Source: Pseudomonas sp. LP_7_YM
GTDB taxonomy: Bacteria > Pseudomonadota > Gammaproteobacteria > Pseudomonadales > Pseudomonadaceae
Reading direction: 5' to 3'
Assembly (NCBI RefSeq): GCF_004364435.1
Contig: NZ_SOCT01000001.1
Span: forward strand, 682,001 to 746,000
Length of the DNA stretch: 64,000 nt
The translations under genes were made by a program, and so were the position numbers. The first letter of the stretch is position 1, and every line of letters begins with the position of its first letter. The notes beneath the pieces are model-generated. The model had not been told where the DNA came from. It did no database searches and saw only the letters and a program-made list of their open reading frames with translations. Below are positions 44,243 through 53,095 of this stretch, piece by piece.

Positions 44243-45046
44243 GTGGTGAAGATCATTGATCTGCAGGACCTGACCGCACAACAAATCCTTGATATCTGGG
44301 CATTGGCGCGATTTCCTGGGCTGTCCGCTGCCGGGACTGTCGGTTGGTCGTTCGAAGGTAATGGCATTCGCACGCGGACGACGTTCATCCAGGCGTTTCG
44401 GCAACTGGGCCTTGAGTACATCGAACTGCCCAATCTGCTGAAGAGCCAGGAGCGTGTGTCGGATCTGGCAGGTTATCTCGACCCGTATTACTCGGCGTAT
44501 GTGATCCGCGAGGCCAATCACCAGCGGCTGCGTGACTTCGCCGAAGCCAGCAACCGACCTGTGATCAATGCCATGAGTGCGACGGAGCATCCTTGCGAAG
44601 TGTTGTCGGACGGGTTCTACATCCACTCAAGGTTCGGCGACATCCGCAATGTCAGAATCGGGCTGTGGGGACCTGTGACCAATGTCATGAAGTCCTGGCA
44701 TGAGCTGGCAGGCTCATTCGGCATGTGTATAGAACATTTCTGCGATGCGCAATGGCATCAGGAACACCCGAACGTCAGGTTTTCTGACGTATCGAGTCAG
44801 CAGGTCGACATCCTGATCACTGACTCGTGGCCTATGGGGCATGTCGATCAACGCTGGTCGCTCACTCCCGCGCATCTGGCAGCGTTGGGTGAACCGGTGC
44901 TGCTTCCCACCCCGCCGTTCAACATAGGTCAAGAACTGGGGTTTGATCCCGTCGGTTATGCAGGGTTCGCCGGGTACGAACAGAAGACCGCGTTACTGGC
45001 GGTTCAGCGGGCCGTCATGGCGTATGCACTGAGTGCTGACACGTAG
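44243..45046 (+). CDS. Divergent aspartate/ornithine carbamoyltransferase-like protein
   Basis: A 267-residue protein with transcarbamylase architecture but altered signatures. The carbamoyl-phosphate loop, usually S-T-R-T, is EGNGIRTRTTFIQAF. The HPxQ motif reads EHPCEVLSD, with Glu for Gln. The second-domain TDxWxSMG reads ITDSWPMG, and the C-terminal HCLP/HPGP loop reads LPTPPFNIG. It is shorter than typical OTCases. GTG 44243 is chosen because GGAGGA lies 6 bases upstream; ATG 44237 abuts that site. No arginine or pyrimidine gene is near. It may bind a different amine or be non-catalytic. Confidence 0.7.
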   Translation: MVKIIDLQDLTAQQILDIWALARFPGLSAAGTVGWSFEGNGIRTRTTFIQAFRQLGLEYIELPNLLKSQERVSDLAGYLDPYYSAYVIREANHQRLRDFAEASNRPVINAMSATEHPCEVLSDGFYIHSRFGDIRNVRIGLWGPVTNVMKSWHELAGSFGMCIEHFCDAQWHQEHPNVRFSDVSSQQVDILITDSWPMGHVDQRWSLTPAHLAALGEPVLLPTPPFNIGQELGFDPVGYAGFAGYEQKTALLAVQRAVMAYALSADT

Positions 45047-45774
45047 TGCCAATGCCTGCGCGATATCGCTTGAGTCACCGCGAAGCTCACTGCTCGCATT
45101 CGGTACAAGCCTTCTGAGCAGCCCCTCCAACTCCCCAGGACTGGCGACAAGGGCAAGCGCTCCGCTGGTGCTCAGCTCCTGCGCCGTGCCATAACCCCAG
45201 GTCACACCTTTGCCGGTATGCCGTTCTTGCTGGCCGCGAGCATGTCGTCGCGTTTATCGCCGATCATGAAAGCCGGTGATGCGGGGTGGCGGAGCGACTT
45301 GAGCAACATCCCGAGTAGATCGGCCTCGTCGTCAAGCGTGCCGTCGGCTGTCGTGCCCCGAATGTCTGCAAATCTGGCGTGAAGCCCGGCATGTCGGAGC
45401 ATCTTTTCTGCGAACGCTTGCCGCTTTGATGTTGCCACCGTGAGCAGGAAACCATCGCCGGCAAGCAAGTCGAGGGCTTCGCTAATCCCCGGATAGGACG
45501 CGCAGTCGTACAGCCCACGTTCGCCATAATGATCGCGGTAGAGATTCACGCACTCGGCATTTCGATCATCGCCAAACGGGCGCAACAGTTGCGCGACCAC
45601 TTGCCCCATTGGCGGCCCGAACAGCGCGTAAATGTCTGCCTTGGGCTGGAAGTCATGCCCGAGGCGACGTATCGCGTGGCTGAGGCTTCGAACGATGCCG
45701 GGGGCGGAATTGAGCAACGTTCCGTCCATGTCGAAGATGAGGGTGACGGGGCCCTTCATAGCAGATGTCATCAT
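44993..45774 (-). pseudogene. HAD phosphatase (phosphoglycolate-phosphatase-like) with a C-terminal frameshift
   Basis: The main frame (45202-45774) has all HAD motifs: DMDGTLLNS, T/S in TVATSKRQ, K in the helix after it, and IGDKRDDMLAA. It stops at GIPAK followed by GTG TGA. One base further on, the expected continuation GVTWGYGTAQEL runs open to 44993. A single missing G near 45207 explains this. The truncated product lacks only the last structural segment and might still fold. Its ATG overlaps the MFS stop by 4 bases. Confidence 0.7.
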
Positions 45775-47072
45775 TGATTTGCCCTCGCCATCTCAACCGC
45801 TGACGCCGGCCTTCTCACGCTGTAAAGCATCAGCGCGCCGCCCACTAAAACGATGATCGCCGAGACGCTCAGTGCAAGGGTATTGGCATCGAGCTCGCTG
45901 ACCACCCAGAGGGCAGCTTGGGAGTGTGACAGCGCCGCAGTGACGCCTGCGGTTGCCAGCACGGAGGCGATCGACAGCACCGGGTTGGACAGTGAAGAGA
46001 TGCGTCCCATGTACCCCGCAGGTATATGCATTTGCAGCACTGGCCCTTGGGCCACGGCGTAGGTAGCGAAGCACATCCCTGATAGGTACATGGTCAGCAT
46101 GGGCACGTAACGGCCGCTGGAGAGGGCAAAGGCCAGGTTCGCCAGTCCCAACAGGAAAAGCGCGCCGCAGGTGAGGGTTTCCGCTCGCAGCCTTCTCGAC
46201 AGCCAGGGACTGAGCAGCGTGGCCGATAGCCCGCCGAGGGGAAAGGCTGCCATCAGCACGCCGTAGGCGGACGGTTCAAGGGCCAGCGTCTGCATGCCGA
46301 ACAGCGGCAGGACCGGATTATTGATGCCCAGCGAAATGCCATATAGCGCGGTGCCAAGCATCATCAGACGGATGGTGCGATGGCTCCACGCCAGACGCAC
46401 GCCAGACACCAGCGCTCGCCAATAGGGTTCAGTCGGCAGACTTGACTCGATGCAGGCGGCCAGGCCGGTGGTGCGCAGTACGCAGAAACCCGAACCAGCA
46501 AGCCCCAGCGTCGCCAGGACGAACGCCGACATGGCGCCGACCCAGGCGAACAGCGAAGGGCCGAGGGCAGAGCTGAGAATGCCCACGCCGGTCAGCGAGA
46601 ACATCGCTTTAGCGGACGCTTCGATCCGCCGCTCCTCGGGGATAGCAATCTGCATGAGGCAGGCGCGGGCCGGATTGAAGAACTGCGCAGCCGTGGCGTT
46701 GATCAACAGCCAGAGGCTGACGCCGCAAAGGGTTTGCCAGGGCGTCAGGTTCGCCGACTCATAAGCAGCCATGAACAGCAATGATGCGAAAATACGCACT
46801 GCGTCGGCGATCACCATCACCCGCACGGGGCGAGCGCTATCAATCCAGGCGCCGGCCAGCGGGGCGATGAAAATGCGCGGCAGTGTGGCGGCGGCGACGG
46901 TCAGGCCGATGGCCAGCGGCAGCCGTGAATCGTCCGCGAGCAGGTCGCTGACCAGCCAGACCGTCACCACTGCGTTCACCAGAAACTCGCCGAAGGACGA
47001 CAGTGCTTGCCCTAGCCACAGCAGTAGAAAATTGCGGTTGATGAAAAACGTTCGCGGCGTGACTGTCTTCAT
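45771..47072 (-). CDS. MFS efflux-type transporter
   Basis: A 433-residue membrane protein with about 12 hydrophobic segments and an MFS-3/enterobactin-exporter-like style (FLLLWLGQALSSFGEFLVNAVVTVWL, PLAGAWIDSARPVRVMVIAD). These usually export drugs or small metabolites. It is followed by the HAD gene with a 4-base overlap and preceded by the methyltransferase gene 63 bases away on the same strand. Confidence 0.8.
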   Translation of the reverse strand: MKTVTPRTFFINRNFLLLWLGQALSSFGEFLVNAVVTVWLVSDLLADDSRLPLAIGLTVAAATLPRIFIAPLAGAWIDSARPVRVMVIADAVRIFASLLFMAAYESANLTPWQTLCGVSLWLLINATAAQFFNPARACLMQIAIPEERRIEASAKAMFSLTGVGILSSALGPSLFAWVGAMSAFVLATLGLAGSGFCVLRTTGLAACIESSLPTEPYWRALVSGVRLAWSHRTIRLMMLGTALYGISLGINNPVLPLFGMQTLALEPSAYGVLMAAFPLGGLSATLLSPWLSRRLRAETLTCGALFLLGLANLAFALSSGRYVPMLTMYLSGMCFATYAVAQGPVLQMHIPAGYMGRISSLSNPVLSIASVLATAGVTAALSHSQAALWVVSELDANTLALSVSAIIVLVGGALMLYSVRRPASAVEMARANQ

Positions 47073-47135
47073 GGCACTGGGTCCGGTTAAACGCGCACGG
47101 TCGCGCGCAGCTGTGCTGTCCAGGTGATCAATCGC

Positions 47136-47864
47136 TCAGCGACTGGCCGCGACGATCAGCATCATCGGGCGATGCACTTCATCGGCCAGCGCTGGGCGGT
47201 CTGCCAGGTCTTGCGGCGACGGTCCCCATTCGTTGATGTGATCCAGGGTAAAACCCCTTTCGATCAGCAGGTTCAGCAGAGTGCCGAGGGTGCGGTGTTG
47301 CTTGATCACGCCTTCGCTGAGCCAATCGGTGCTGCGCGGGCCTTCGACCTGGTAATGATCAACGGGCCAGGACTTATGGCCTTGCTCGTCAATGACCCAT
47401 TCCGGCCGCAGGGAGGCCATGAAGATCGGGTGCTCGATGGAGAACACCAGTTTGCCGCCAGGCGTGAGTGCGTCGTGGAGGACGCGAAATAACCGGCTCA
47501 GATCGGCGATGTAGTGAAACGCCAAGGAGCTGTAGGCAAGGGTGAAACTCGCGCTTGGGAGTTGCAGCAGTTCCAGATCAGCCAACTGGTAGGTGATGCG
47601 TGGGTCCTGACCCTCGGCGACGGCGCGTTCGAGCATTTTTTTCGAGACATCGAGCCCTGACACGCTCTGCGCTCCGTGTTCGACAGCCCAGCGCGCGAAC
47701 CAACCATAGCCGCAGCCAAGGTCGACAATTTTTTGCCCGTTCAAGTCGGGCAGCAACCCGCGAAGCGTCGGCCATTCCGGGGCACCGGCCAACCCTTCAA
47801 CCGAGCGCGAGAGCTGGCTGTAGCCTTTGAAAAAATCGGGGTTGTCGTAGATGTTCTGTGCCAC
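47136..47864 (-). CDS. Class I SAM-dependent methyltransferase
   Basis: A 242-residue methyltransferase. SAM motif I is IVDLGCGYGWFARWA, the acidic residue after strand 2 is in SGLDVSKKML, and motif IV is YSSLAFHYIADLSRLF. The C-terminal part is typical of UbiE/type-11 small-molecule methyltransferases. Substrate unknown. It lies between the TonB receptor gene and the exporter gene on the same strand. Confidence 0.85.
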   Translation of the reverse strand: MAQNIYDNPDFFKGYSQLSRSVEGLAGAPEWPTLRGLLPDLNGQKIVDLGCGYGWFARWAVEHGAQSVSGLDVSKKMLERAVAEGQDPRITYQLADLELLQLPSASFTLAYSSLAFHYIADLSRLFRVLHDALTPGGKLVFSIEHPIFMASLRPEWVIDEQGHKSWPVDHYQVEGPRSTDWLSEGVIKQHRTLGTLLNLLIERGFTLDHINEWGPSPQDLADRPALADEVHRPMMLIVAASR

Positions 47865-47913
47865 GTGTTCTATCCCTCGAATAACAAATCTTGACCGTCG
47901 CGATGAATGACAA

Positions 47914-47934
47914 ACAGGGCCATCGCAGCCCTGT
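47914..47934 (-). terminator. Hairpin downstream of the TonB receptor gene
   Basis: ACAGGGC/GCCCTGT inverted repeat with a 7-base loop, 23 bases after the receptor stop in its direction. No long T-run, so efficiency is uncertain. Confidence 0.45.
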
Positions 47935-47956
47935 CATCGGATGGCGATGTCGACCC

Positions 47957-50122
47957 TTAGTAACGAAATTCCACACCCACGTAGGCGCCAATACCATCGC
48001 CCGGATACAGCGCGGCGGTGTCCTGACCCTTGGCATCATAAAGCGGTTGCACCGCCGTGACGTATTTCTTGTTCGCCAGGTTCTTCAGGTCCAGGGACAC
48101 CTTCCAGTCCTTTTTCGGGGTTTCGTAACCCACGTTCGCACCGAAAATCGTGTAGGAGGGCGCGTAGAAAGTGTTGGCATAATCCACCGCAGTACGCGAT
48201 GCGGATTGCACGTTGACCCCGGTGTAGACACCTTGTGGATGCTGGTACTGCACTTCGCCCTGGTAGACGTGTTTCGGGATGCCCGGCAGTTGGTTGTCGC
48301 CGAACGTCGGGTCATGGCGGTAGTAGAAATCGCTGTAGGTGTAAACCTGACGCCAGGTCACTTTTTCACCCGAATCGCTTTCCCACAGTTGTGTATTCAG
48401 CCCGGCCTCGATGCCTTGGTGAATGGTCGGCGTGGCGTTGAACGCCCCGGTGACGGCAACGGCCGTGGCGGTCGGGGCGATAAACTGCACGTTGAGCAGC
48501 TCATCGCGGACCCAGGAACGGTACAGCGCCAGGCTGCCGTCAAAAATCCCTGACGCGCCTTTCACGCCGATCTCCACCGTGTTGGCTTTCTGCTCGATCA
48601 GCGGGCGCACGAAAGGTTGGGTCGGACCCGAACCCGAGTACTCCCACGAGGCCGGCGGATCGATCGAGCGGCTGACGTTGGCGAACACCTGCAAGTGCGG
48701 GGTGAACTCGTAACGCAGGCCGACACGTGGCGCCAGACTCCAGTTATCGTAGGTGTCGCTCGATGGGAAGGCCGACGTGTTGGCCTGCAAGGCTTGCTTG
48801 ACATTGACATCGCGGCGCACGTTGATCGCCGATACGCCACTGGTCAACCACAGGCCGTCGACCAGTTCCAGATCATTGCCCAGCGAGAACACGTGGTCGA
48901 ACGAGGCGCCGTAGTCGACGAACTTGCGCGTCTGCTTGTTGGCATAGGTTGAATTCACTTCACCCTTCAAGTGCTCGGTGGAAGTGAACGCCAGGTTGGT
49001 GCGGCTTTCGTGGCCGAACAACTGATCCGTGCGGTCATAGCCGAGCACCACGCTCAAGTCGTGCCAGTCCCAGTAGCTCGGGTTGCTGGGGCTGTTCGGG
49101 CTGTTGTTGTGGGCATATTGGTAGTAGACCAGGCCGAACGAGAATTTCGAGTCATCATCAAAGGTATAGGTGGTTTTGCTGCCCGCCCAGACGCTGCTGG
49201 GGCGCCGACTGCCGGCGCCACTGCTGGCGGCTGTAGCGCTGGCATCGCGGGTATGGTGCTTGACCGCGTCGAGCGTGGTGGCGCTGGGATCGTTATGGTA
49301 TTCATCGCGGTATCGCAACATCAGCTCGGTTTCCAGTTTGGGACTGAACCGGTAGCCGAAGTTGGCGACCACGCCCTGACTCTTGGACAGGCTGTAATCG
49401 CGATAGCCGTCGCTGCGGTAGTTGTCGGCATTGAGGTAGTAATCAAAATCACCCTCGACCCCGCCGACGCTGACGCTCTGTTTGTTATAGCCGTAGCTGC
49501 CGGTCTCCGCCCGCACACGCAGGCCCGCAGCGGTGTAACCGGTCTGGTTGACGAAGTTGATCGCGCCGCCCAGGCTCAGCGCGCCGTACTGGAAGGCGTT
49601 GGCCCCGCGCAGGATCTCGGTGTAGTTCACGCCCGAGCCGTTGAGGAATTCGTAGGGCGTACCGCCGGGGCCGGTGATCGGCAGTCCGTTGAACAGGAAT
49701 TTGATCCCTTCACGAAAGTAACCGGGCGAGGTGTTGGCCCCGGAGCCACGGATGGAAATCTTCGCCGCGTCGTTGCCGCCGGTGGACTGCACGAATACGC
49801 CTGGCTGATAGGCCAGGGTGTCCTGCAGGGTCGCCGTGCGGCCCTTGGCGACCTGCTCGCTGTCAACCACGCTGGTGCCACCGGGTACTTCACTGAGCTG
49901 ACTTTTCGCGGCTTCAACCGGGGTGACTTTTTCAGCCTGCACGGTGACGGTATTGAGCCGCGGCGTGGTGGTCTGTGCCGAATCTGTTGACGCCGCGTCA
50001 TCGGCCCGCACCGTGCCACTGCAGAGCAGCGCCGAACTCAGACCGACCGTCGTTAACCAGTTGGCCCGCTGGATCGCCTGCGGCAACGTGTGTCGTTCTC
50101 CCCGAAAACTTAAATGCATCAC
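47957..50122 (-). CDS. TonB-dependent outer-membrane receptor
   Basis: A 721-residue receptor. It has a leader with cleavage near VRADD, a TonB-box-like NTVTVQAE segment, and a plug (about 65-190) with QLSEVPGGTSVVDSEQ, RGSGANTSPGYFREGIKF and NFVNQTG. The 22-strand barrel ends in VEFRY. The FecA/ferric-citrate-like plug suggests a siderophore or metal chelate, but receptors for sulfur-containing ligands look similar. It lies next to the sulfur island, so either role is possible. No FUR box was identified with confidence. Confidence 0.87.
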   Translation of the reverse strand: MMHLSFRGERHTLPQAIQRANWLTTVGLSSALLCSGTVRADDAASTDSAQTTTPRLNTVTVQAEKVTPVEAAKSQLSEVPGGTSVVDSEQVAKGRTATLQDTLAYQPGVFVQSTGGNDAAKISIRGSGANTSPGYFREGIKFLFNGLPITGPGGTPYEFLNGSGVNYTEILRGANAFQYGALSLGGAINFVNQTGYTAAGLRVRAETGSYGYNKQSVSVGGVEGDFDYYLNADNYRSDGYRDYSLSKSQGVVANFGYRFSPKLETELMLRYRDEYHNDPSATTLDAVKHHTRDASATAASSGAGSRRPSSVWAGSKTTYTFDDDSKFSFGLVYYQYAHNNSPNSPSNPSYWDWHDLSVVLGYDRTDQLFGHESRTNLAFTSTEHLKGEVNSTYANKQTRKFVDYGASFDHVFSLGNDLELVDGLWLTSGVSAINVRRDVNVKQALQANTSAFPSSDTYDNWSLAPRVGLRYEFTPHLQVFANVSRSIDPPASWEYSGSGPTQPFVRPLIEQKANTVEIGVKGASGIFDGSLALYRSWVRDELLNVQFIAPTATAVAVTGAFNATPTIHQGIEAGLNTQLWESDSGEKVTWRQVYTYSDFYYRHDPTFGDNQLPGIPKHVYQGEVQYQHPQGVYTGVNVQSASRTAVDYANTFYAPSYTIFGANVGYETPKKDWKVSLDLKNLANKKYVTAVQPLYDAKGQDTAALYPGDGIGAYVGVEFRY

Positions 50123-50590
50123 ATGTATTCCCTGGTGAATAGATAAATAAGTGCCAGCTTTCTATTCGTATAGTCATGCCTGATTCGCTCTGAGCAGTTT
50201 CTGTGCCAACGGTTTTTCGACTGAAAAACGGGTATTACCGAGCAAGTTCGCCGCGTAAGTGCTTGCCGTCGTACTCTGATCTGAATGTATGTTTGTTTTT
50301 CAACACTTGCTTAGTTTGGGATTCAGTGTGCGGATTTAGTGATAACTGTCGAAATACCAACAGTGCGCAAACAGTCTGTGGGTGCACGAGCAAGTTGTGA
50401 ATTCAATCCGGATATAACCCTATAAGGATTTGTCGTGATGGCGAATGGCCCGGGACGTGGCCCCGAAAGATCGAGTCGCCCGGCATGTAAGCCCGGAGCT
50501 ACCGGTCATAGCGAAAGACGCAGCTAACTCCACTTCCGCAAACCTGGCGTTAATTGCGCTTGCACTTTGCAAGGACAGTTAAAGCGTTCA
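50123..50590. other. Long intergenic region
   Basis: This gap upstream of both the TonB receptor (minus) and the sulfur island (plus) has no credible gene. It must hold the receptor promoter. A GC-rich stretch near 50445-50525 (GGCCCGGGACGTGGCCCC, CCCGGCATGTAAGCCCGG) can form short hairpins, but I recognise no riboswitch class. Confidence 0.4.
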
Positions 50591-50606
50591 TGGCATGTTC
50601 ACTGCA
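50591..50606 (+). promoter_or_regulatory. Sigma-54 promoter at the head of the sulfur island
   Basis: TGGCATGTTCACTGCA keeps the GG and GC elements at -24/-12 with correct spacing (TGGCAYG-N4-YTGCA). It is 61 bases before the substrate-binding-protein remnant and fits control by the sigma-54 activator SfnR encoded at 61882. Confidence 0.7.
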
Positions 50607-50666
50607 TAACCCTCAATAACGTTTGAGCGTTATGGCGCTCACTCAAGTTCTACTAAGGAAACTTCT

Positions 50667-51116
50667 TTGGCCTGCCTATCCAGCGTTGCTCTCGCTCTTT
50701 CCCAGTATATGGAGATCAGTGCCTGCTCAGCTGCCACTGCACTCGAACGGCGTGCCGCGCAGCCCGATGGCACTGTGAGCAATGGCGTGATTTCCTACTC
50801 CGCGTCGGACTTTCATGAGCAGTCCCCGGGCTATAGCGGCGGGACTTTGCAGGGTTCAGCCGCGTCGGATGCCGGCAGCTTCGATATTCATGCGCCGCCC
50901 CACGGCAACATTCAATGGATGCGCAGAATCCTCTTCGATTGCCTGGACGTGACCTTCAGCGGCGGCGAAGCATTCAACGCTGCTGCCTCGCAGGCCAATC
51001 TTGAACACATGCGCGATCCGTCCACCAGGTCGCCGCTGGCAGCCGCATCAACCGCTGGATCGACCCGAGGTCGGCACCGCAGTGACTGCTGGTCGACGTG
51101 CACCGATCACAAATAA
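50667..51116 (+). pseudogene. Remnant of a peptide-type ABC substrate-binding protein
   Basis: A 149-codon frame starting at TTG 50667 behind AAGGAA. Residues about 60-90 (GTLQGSAASDAGSFDIHAPP, then GNIQWMRRILFDCL) match the N-terminal block of SBP_bac_5 proteins. The frame then jumps directly to DVTFSGGEAFNAAASQANLE and HMRDPSTRSPLAAA. In the intact homologue at 54933 these blocks (YLDSL and DVHFTDGTPFNAMAVKANLD) are about 40 residues apart. So an internal in-frame deletion is present, and everything after the second block is missing (about 400 residues). It is not functional as a binding protein. Confidence 0.72.
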
Positions 51117-51125
51117 GGAAAGCCG

Positions 51126-52400
51126 ATGAACACTGCAATTTCCCCTGATGTGAAAATCGATGACCTGCAACGCCGCTTCACCGACGCCTTCGCCCGTATT
51201 GCCGAGACCGCCGTCGCGCGCGAGCAGAAGCGAGAATTGGCGTTCGAGGCGGTGCAATGGTTGCGCGACGCCGGCTTTGCTGCGCTGCGCGTACCGGTGT
51301 CCCGCGGCGGCCTGGGGGCGAGTCTGCCGCAACTTTTCGAGTTGCTGATCAAACTGGGTGCAGCGGATTCCAATCTGCCGCAGATCGTGCGTGCGCACTT
51401 CGGTTTCGTCGAAGGTCGCCTGTCCAGCCGCGATGAAGAGTCCCAAGACTACTGGCTGGCCAAGGTTGTCGAAGGCCAGCTGTGGGGCGCGGCGATGGCC
51501 GAGCGTACCGACACCACGCGCAACTCGGTGACGTTGCGCGCTGTAGAGCCCGGCAATACGACCGCGGGCTGGCTATTGAGCGGCGAGAAGTATTACTGCA
51601 CCGGCACGCTTTACGCGGACTGGATCGCAGCGGTGGCGCTGGATGGAGATGATTTCGTCAGCATCGCCGTGCCCACCTATGCCCATGGCGTGACCGTGGA
51701 GGATGACTGGGACGGTTTCGGCCAGCGTCTGACCGGCAGCGGCACCACGCGCTTCGAAGACGTTGAGGTGCCCGATCGACACATCCTGCGCCGTTTCAAG
51801 AAAGACGAGTTGCGCGCCGAGTCCTATCTCTCGGCCTTCTATCAGCTGTTCCACCTGGCGACCCTCGCCGGTATCGCCGATGCTGTATTGCGTGATGCCA
51901 CCGATTTCGTCAAGGGCCGCACCCGCGCATTCGGCGTGCCGGGGCAGTCCAGCCCCAAGGACGATCCCCTGGTGCAGCGCGTCGTCGGCCGGTTATCCAG
52001 CCTGGCGTATTCGGCGCGCACTCAGGTGCTGGCAGTGGCCCAGGTCCTTCAAGACGTCCACGAGGCGGAGCAGGGCGGCTACGCCATCGAACAGCATTAC
52101 ACCGAGGCGGAAATCCGCACCTATCAGGCCCAGCAGGTCGTGCTCGAACAGGTGCTGGAAGCGACCACGCTGCTGTTCGAAGTCGGTGGCGCCTCGGCCA
52201 CCAGTCAAGCCCGTCGCTTCGACCGTCACTGGCGTAATGCACGGACCCTGGCTTCCCATAACCCGGCGATCTACCGCGAGCGCGCGCTGGGTAACTTCTA
52301 CCTCAATGACATCACCCCCAACGCCGCCTGGCGGACCCTGCAAGCGGCCGATGCCGAGCAGCAGGCCAACGGCGCACGTGACGAAGCGAGTGCAGTATGA
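51126..52400 (+). CDS. SfnB/DszC-like acyl-CoA-dehydrogenase-fold flavoprotein
   Basis: A 424-residue protein of the acyl-CoA dehydrogenase fold: N-terminal helical domain (1-130), beta domain (GEKYYCTGTLYADWIAAVAL, about 150-240) and C-terminal helices with GGASATSQARRFDRHWRNAR. The SfnB/DszC group are FMN-dependent monooxygenases or helpers in organosulfur use. AAGGAAAG precedes the ATG. Its stop overlaps the next gene by 4 bases. Likely substrate is a sulfone, sulfide or sulfonate. Confidence 0.85.
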   Translation: MNTAISPDVKIDDLQRRFTDAFARIAETAVAREQKRELAFEAVQWLRDAGFAALRVPVSRGGLGASLPQLFELLIKLGAADSNLPQIVRAHFGFVEGRLSSRDEESQDYWLAKVVEGQLWGAAMAERTDTTRNSVTLRAVEPGNTTAGWLLSGEKYYCTGTLYADWIAAVALDGDDFVSIAVPTYAHGVTVEDDWDGFGQRLTGSGTTRFEDVEVPDRHILRRFKKDELRAESYLSAFYQLFHLATLAGIADAVLRDATDFVKGRTRAFGVPGQSSPKDDPLVQRVVGRLSSLAYSARTQVLAVAQVLQDVHEAEQGGYAIEQHYTEAEIRTYQAQQVVLEQVLEATTLLFEVGGASATSQARRFDRHWRNARTLASHNPAIYRERALGNFYLNDITPNAAWRTLQAADAEQQANGARDEASAV

Positions 52401-52977
52401 GCCGCTCTATCAGCCGCAAAAACAGCCGCGACGGACAGATGAGCATAGGCTTGAACATCCTCGGCTTCGGCGCCCACTCAGGGGCCTGGCGCAGCCCCGA
52501 GGTGCCTGCCGATGCCTATCTGGATGTCGAGTATTACCGCAACATCGCGCGTATTTCCGAGCGCGGTTGCCTGGACGCCATCTTCCTGGCCGACGGCCCG
52601 GCGCTGGCCGGCGATGTCTCCCGGCAACCGGCAGGGCGCCTGGAGCCGACCGTCCTGCTGACCGCAGTGGCGTTGGCAACCCAACGCATCGGTGTCATCG
52701 CCACCGCGTCGAGCACCTACAACGACCCGTTCAACATCGCCCGGCGTTTCGCATCGCTGGACCACATTAGCGGCGGGCGCGCGGCCTGGAACGTGGTCAC
52801 CAACGCAGGGGATGCCGCCGCGCAGCACTTCGGTCTGACCGGTGCGCCATTGCACGTCGACCGCTATGCCCGTGCCGATGAATTCATCGACGTTGCCGTC
52901 AAGTTGTGGGACAGCTGGGAGGACGACGCGATCATCGGCGACGCCCGAGCGGCCGCTTTGCCGACCCTCAGAAAGTC
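52397..52977 (+). pseudogene. Truncated luciferase-like monooxygenase (NtaA/DszA type)
   Basis: Only about 190 of roughly 440 residues remain (SIGLNILGFGAHSGAWR, FLADGPALAG, SLDHISGGRAAWNVVTNAGD, DEFIDVAVKLWDSWEDDAI). A one-base loss near 52949 shifts the frame: after GDAR the family sequence GRFADPQKVHA continues in another frame. Right after VHA the sequence turns into the tail of an ABC ATPase. It has therefore lost its C-terminal half. Its ATG overlaps the preceding stop. Confidence 0.78.
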
Positions 52978-53067
52978 CATGCCTATACCCGGACGCTGAT
53001 CGCAGCGATTCCGACACGGGACGCACCACCCGAACCAACCGGATTCCACCTGCAAGGGGCTATCTAA
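52978..53067 (+). pseudogene. C-terminal tail of a lost peptide ABC transporter ATPase
   Basis: The frame HAYTRTLIAAIPTRDAPPEP, ending at TAA 53065-53067, matches the tail seen in the window's own ABC ATPase ([17 protein letters not shown] and [16 protein letters not shown]). Only this tail is left. It is joined to the monooxygenase remnant through CATGCC, which would encode HA in both genes, so a deletion with short homology is likely. Confidence 0.72.
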
Positions 53068-53095
53068 GGCCCCAACCGACAAAGGAGTGTTTCCC

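Noticed and set aside
48971..49990. 339-codon plus-strand frame opposite the TonB receptor
   Set aside because: Antisense shadow of a beta-barrel gene; no start site or domain.
50445..50530. GC-rich paired segments as a riboswitch
   Set aside because: Short stems can be drawn, but no known riboswitch core could be recognised and the distance to the next gene is large.
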